A stretch of DNA of 64,000 bases from Pseudomonas fluorescens (GTDB lineage Bacteria > Pseudomonadota > Gammaproteobacteria > Pseudomonadales > Pseudomonadaceae). Position 1 is the stretch's first letter, and every line of letters starts with the position of its first letter. Position numbers and translations under genes: made by a program. The stretch is taken from the NCBI RefSeq assembly GCF_040448305.1, contig NZ_CP148752.1:6638501-6702500 (forward strand), in the 5' to 3' direction. Below, in pieces: positions 62,072-64,000 of the stretch. The notes beneath the pieces were generated by a model. That model saw only the letters and a list, made by a program, of their open reading frames with translations, was not told the origin of the DNA and ran no database searches.

Positions 62072-64000
62072 TCACTGCGCCTTGCGGCGGCGACGGTTGA
62101 TCAGCCACAACGCGACAGCTGTTATGACAATCACTGCGCCATATTGCAGAGGTTTTTTATAGGGTCGCAATGACGAACGCGCGGCATCGGTCACCTGCGT
62201 TACATAACGCTTGTCGGCATTCTGGAAATCCGGATACGGACATTGAGAGCCGAAGTTGAACGCCCAATCCACGTAGGGACCTTCTTTGACATAGCGTTGG
62301 TACAGCGCACTTTGTTCTTCGAGACTGCTATTCCATCCGTACGCCTGACACAGCACCGCGGCAAAAGCCTGGCTGCTGTGAGGTAAAAGGTCCGCCGCCT
62401 GGCTGGCCAGCGCCGTGGCAACATACCGGTAGTGGTAACGCTGATCTGGCTGGGCAGCGCTGACCTGCTGACGCTTCACTTCGTCTGCGGCCACCAGCGG
62501 CCCGACCTTCAGTTCCGCGCTGTCCAGCACGTAGTTGCCGTCAAACGTGGCGAAGTCCGGGGCCATTTCGTAACCGAGAATTTCCATTCCCGCCTTACGC
62601 GCGACGACAGCCGAGTTAAACAAGGCTGCCGCCCGCGTCGTCGGCCACCAAGCGGCATCGGCCTCTTTGCGCAAAATGGCATACGACTTGGCCTTGTTCT
62701 GCAAATCGACGTTATCGAAGTACGCCGGCGCCTCCTCGTAATGCCCCTCGCGCAACAAACGCCGCCCAAGCAGATTGCGCAGGCTCGCCGCCACCGGCAA
62801 GGGCACGTAGTTGTCGCGGTCCTGCTGGCTGAGCGGCAGGGGTGCCGGCACTTGAGTGTCAACGTAGTGCTTGAGTTCTTCGAGGGTCAACACGCGCTCG
62901 GCAACGGTGGCGGCGTCGAACCAGTAAATGCTTTGGCTGCGATACAGCTGATCGAAGGCTTGCAGGTAATCCCCGCGTTGCAGGGCCAGGATCGCACTTT
63001 CACCCTCGACCCGACATTTGGGCTGAAGCGTTTCGTAATCGAAGTCCGGGGTCCGTCGCTCGCCCCAGGATTCATTCTGCGGGAAGGCCTGGGCCGCTTT
63101 GGCATAGGCTGCGGCGGCCGCACTCTTATCGCCCTCGCGCACCGCCAGTTTTGCCCGCAACCACCAGGCCAATCCGCCATCGCCAGCATGTTCGAGGAAA
63201 GCCTTGGCGCTGGCGTAATCGCCCTGTTGATAATTCATCGCCGCCAGGCGGTCGGCGTTTTCGAGACTGCCACGGGTGCTGTTTTGCAGCAGCTTGATCA
63301 TTTTTTGTTCGTTGGCCGGTTGATCGCCGAACGACCAACCCAACCGACTGATCAGCGATGCGGTCACCAGTTGCTGCACTGGCTGGCCCTTGAGCAACTT
63401 GGCCACTTGATCCTCCGGCAGCGTCATCAGGTCCGCCATCAATAGCTTCAGCGATTCGTAGCCCACCGCGGAGCCGTGCAGATTCTGCGTGGCGTACAGC
63501 TCGATGGCGCGGTTCCAGTCGCCAGCGGTGCGTACTACCCGGGCTTCTTCGCCGAGGCTGGCGACACCCAGTTCCAGTGGATCGCTGAAGCCGTCGATGC
63601 TCAGTTGCCGGGCTTGCTCGAAGGCCCTTGCGGATTGCTCAAGAAGACCCGGAGCCGCATCGGCTTCGACGCTCATGGCGAACAACGCGCGCCCCAGCGA
63701 ATAAGCCGCCCAGGTGCTGCGCGAGGCCCGTTGCTCGGCGGGCAAGGCCAGCACTTTCTTGAAATACCCGGCGGCCAAGGCAGGATCACCCGCGCCAAAT
63801 GCCACAGCGCCGGCCAGGTACAACCTGAGTTCAGGCGGCAGTTGCGCCCCTTCGGTTTCAATCTGACGGGCATCCGTCAGGCTGCGCAGGTGTTTCACCA
63901 ACACTTGTTGCTCAGCGGGCAGTCCGGCTTGCTCGGCCTGATCCCGCAGCGCTACTGGGTCAGTTTCATCCGCGTAGTTGGCCCCAGCGGTGACATTCTT
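62072..64000 (-). CDS. Large TPR-like, C-terminally membrane-anchored protein (5' end outside window)
   Basis: At least 642 codons are open to the right window edge, so the start is not visible; a GTG at 63904 is only an internal candidate. The protein is Ala/Leu-rich with repeated helical pairs resembling tetratricopeptide or Sel1-type repeats (AAGYFKKVLALPAEQRAS, GDYASAKAFLEHAGDGG, GHYEEAPAYFDNVDL). A single C-terminal membrane helix (about the last 25 residues) ends in a basic RRRRKAQ tail. This suggests a large periplasmic helical domain anchored by its C-terminus. Its stop is 3 bp from that of the LysE gene. The function is not recognised. Confidence 0.75.
   Translation of the reverse strand, partial: KNVTAGANYADETDPVALRDQAEQAGLPAEQQVLVKHLRSLTDARQIETEGAQLPPELRLYLAGAVAFGAGDPALAAGYFKKVLALPAEQRASRSTWAAYSLGRALFAMSVEADAAPGLLEQSARAFEQARQLSIDGFSDPLELGVASLGEEARVVRTAGDWNRAIELYATQNLHGSAVGYESLKLLMADLMTLPEDQVAKLLKGQPVQQLVTASLISRLGWSFGDQPANEQKMIKLLQNSTRGSLENADRLAAMNYQQGDYASAKAFLEHAGDGGLAWWLRAKLAVREGDKSAAAAAYAKAAQAFPQNESWGERRTPDFDYETLQPKCRVEGESAILALQRGDYLQAFDQLYRSQSIYWFDAATVAERVLTLEELKHYVDTQVPAPLPLSQQDRDNYVPLPVAASLRNLLGRRLLREGHYEEAPAYFDNVDLQNKAKSYAILRKEADAAWWPTTRAAALFNSAVVARKAGMEILGYEMAPDFATFDGNYVLDSAELKVGPLVAADEVKRQQVSAAQPDQRYHYRYVATALASQAADLLPHSSQAFAAVLCQAYGWNSSLEEQSALYQRYVKEGPYVDWAFNFGSQCPYPDFQNADKRYVTQVTDAARSSLRPYKKPLQYGAVIVITAVALWLINRRRRKAQ

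Overview
The window is chromosomal DNA of a fluorescent-group Pseudomonas. The evidence is the large-domain PstC beside PstS, the purEK, aspA and pycA/oadA/LysR/RpiR neighbourhoods arranged as in other pseudomonads, high-GC codon use, and nine copies of the Pseudomonas REP doublet. No tRNA, rRNA, IS element, prophage or CRISPR array was seen. Starts were moved inward from the longest open frame wherever a better ribosome site or family length supported it.

Left part (1-28 kb). pstC (cut by the edge) and pstS lie behind a Pho box. An MHS-family transporter, a hotdog thioesterase, a hexose-phosphate mutarotase, two small envelope proteins and purEK follow; purEK has a terminator-like hairpin in its leader. 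An AT-rich islet encodes a small HExxHxxGxxH metzincin. Then come amino-acid and polyamine genes: a LysR regulator with aspA, an AgcS symporter, an asparaginase, an AraC regulator, and an acetylpolyamine deacetylase with a polyamine-binding protein. A MocR regulator, whose linker carries a 12-bp repeat resembling DnaA boxes, diverges from a PaiB-like protein and two GNAT acetyltransferases. A hipA-hipB pair in reversed order is followed by oadA and pycA (two-subunit pyruvate carboxylase) and their divergent LysR regulator.

Middle part (28-41 kb). This holds an RpiR/HexR-like regulator, a membrane PAS-GGDEF-EAL protein, uvrD, an EamA transporter pseudogene, a Tim44-domain protein, a SUKH protein, a CPA2 antiporter, a second thioesterase and pdxY.

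Right part (41-64 kb). The main theme is zinc starvation. Two COG0523/CobW GTPases, a secreted unknown protein, zinc-independent FolE2, a ZnuABC-like importer, a gamma carbonic anhydrase and a threonyl-tRNA-synthetase-like protein without a catalytic core cluster around two near-perfect Zur boxes. After an unrelated block (DUF3617, cls, cfa) comes a four-gene, translationally coupled operon. It encodes a 7-TM/HflK fusion, an HflC-like protein with a His-rich tail, a second HflC-like protein and an HmtA-like P1B ATPase, and it has a third Zur-like palindrome 33 bp upstream. The ATPase resembles a described metal importer, but the role of the SPFH partners is, to my knowledge, not. That operon and the core-less ThrRS paralog are the best candidates here for undescribed biology. 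The window ends with lipoamide dehydrogenase, an Lrp regulator with a LysE exporter, and an unfinished large membrane-anchored protein of unknown function.
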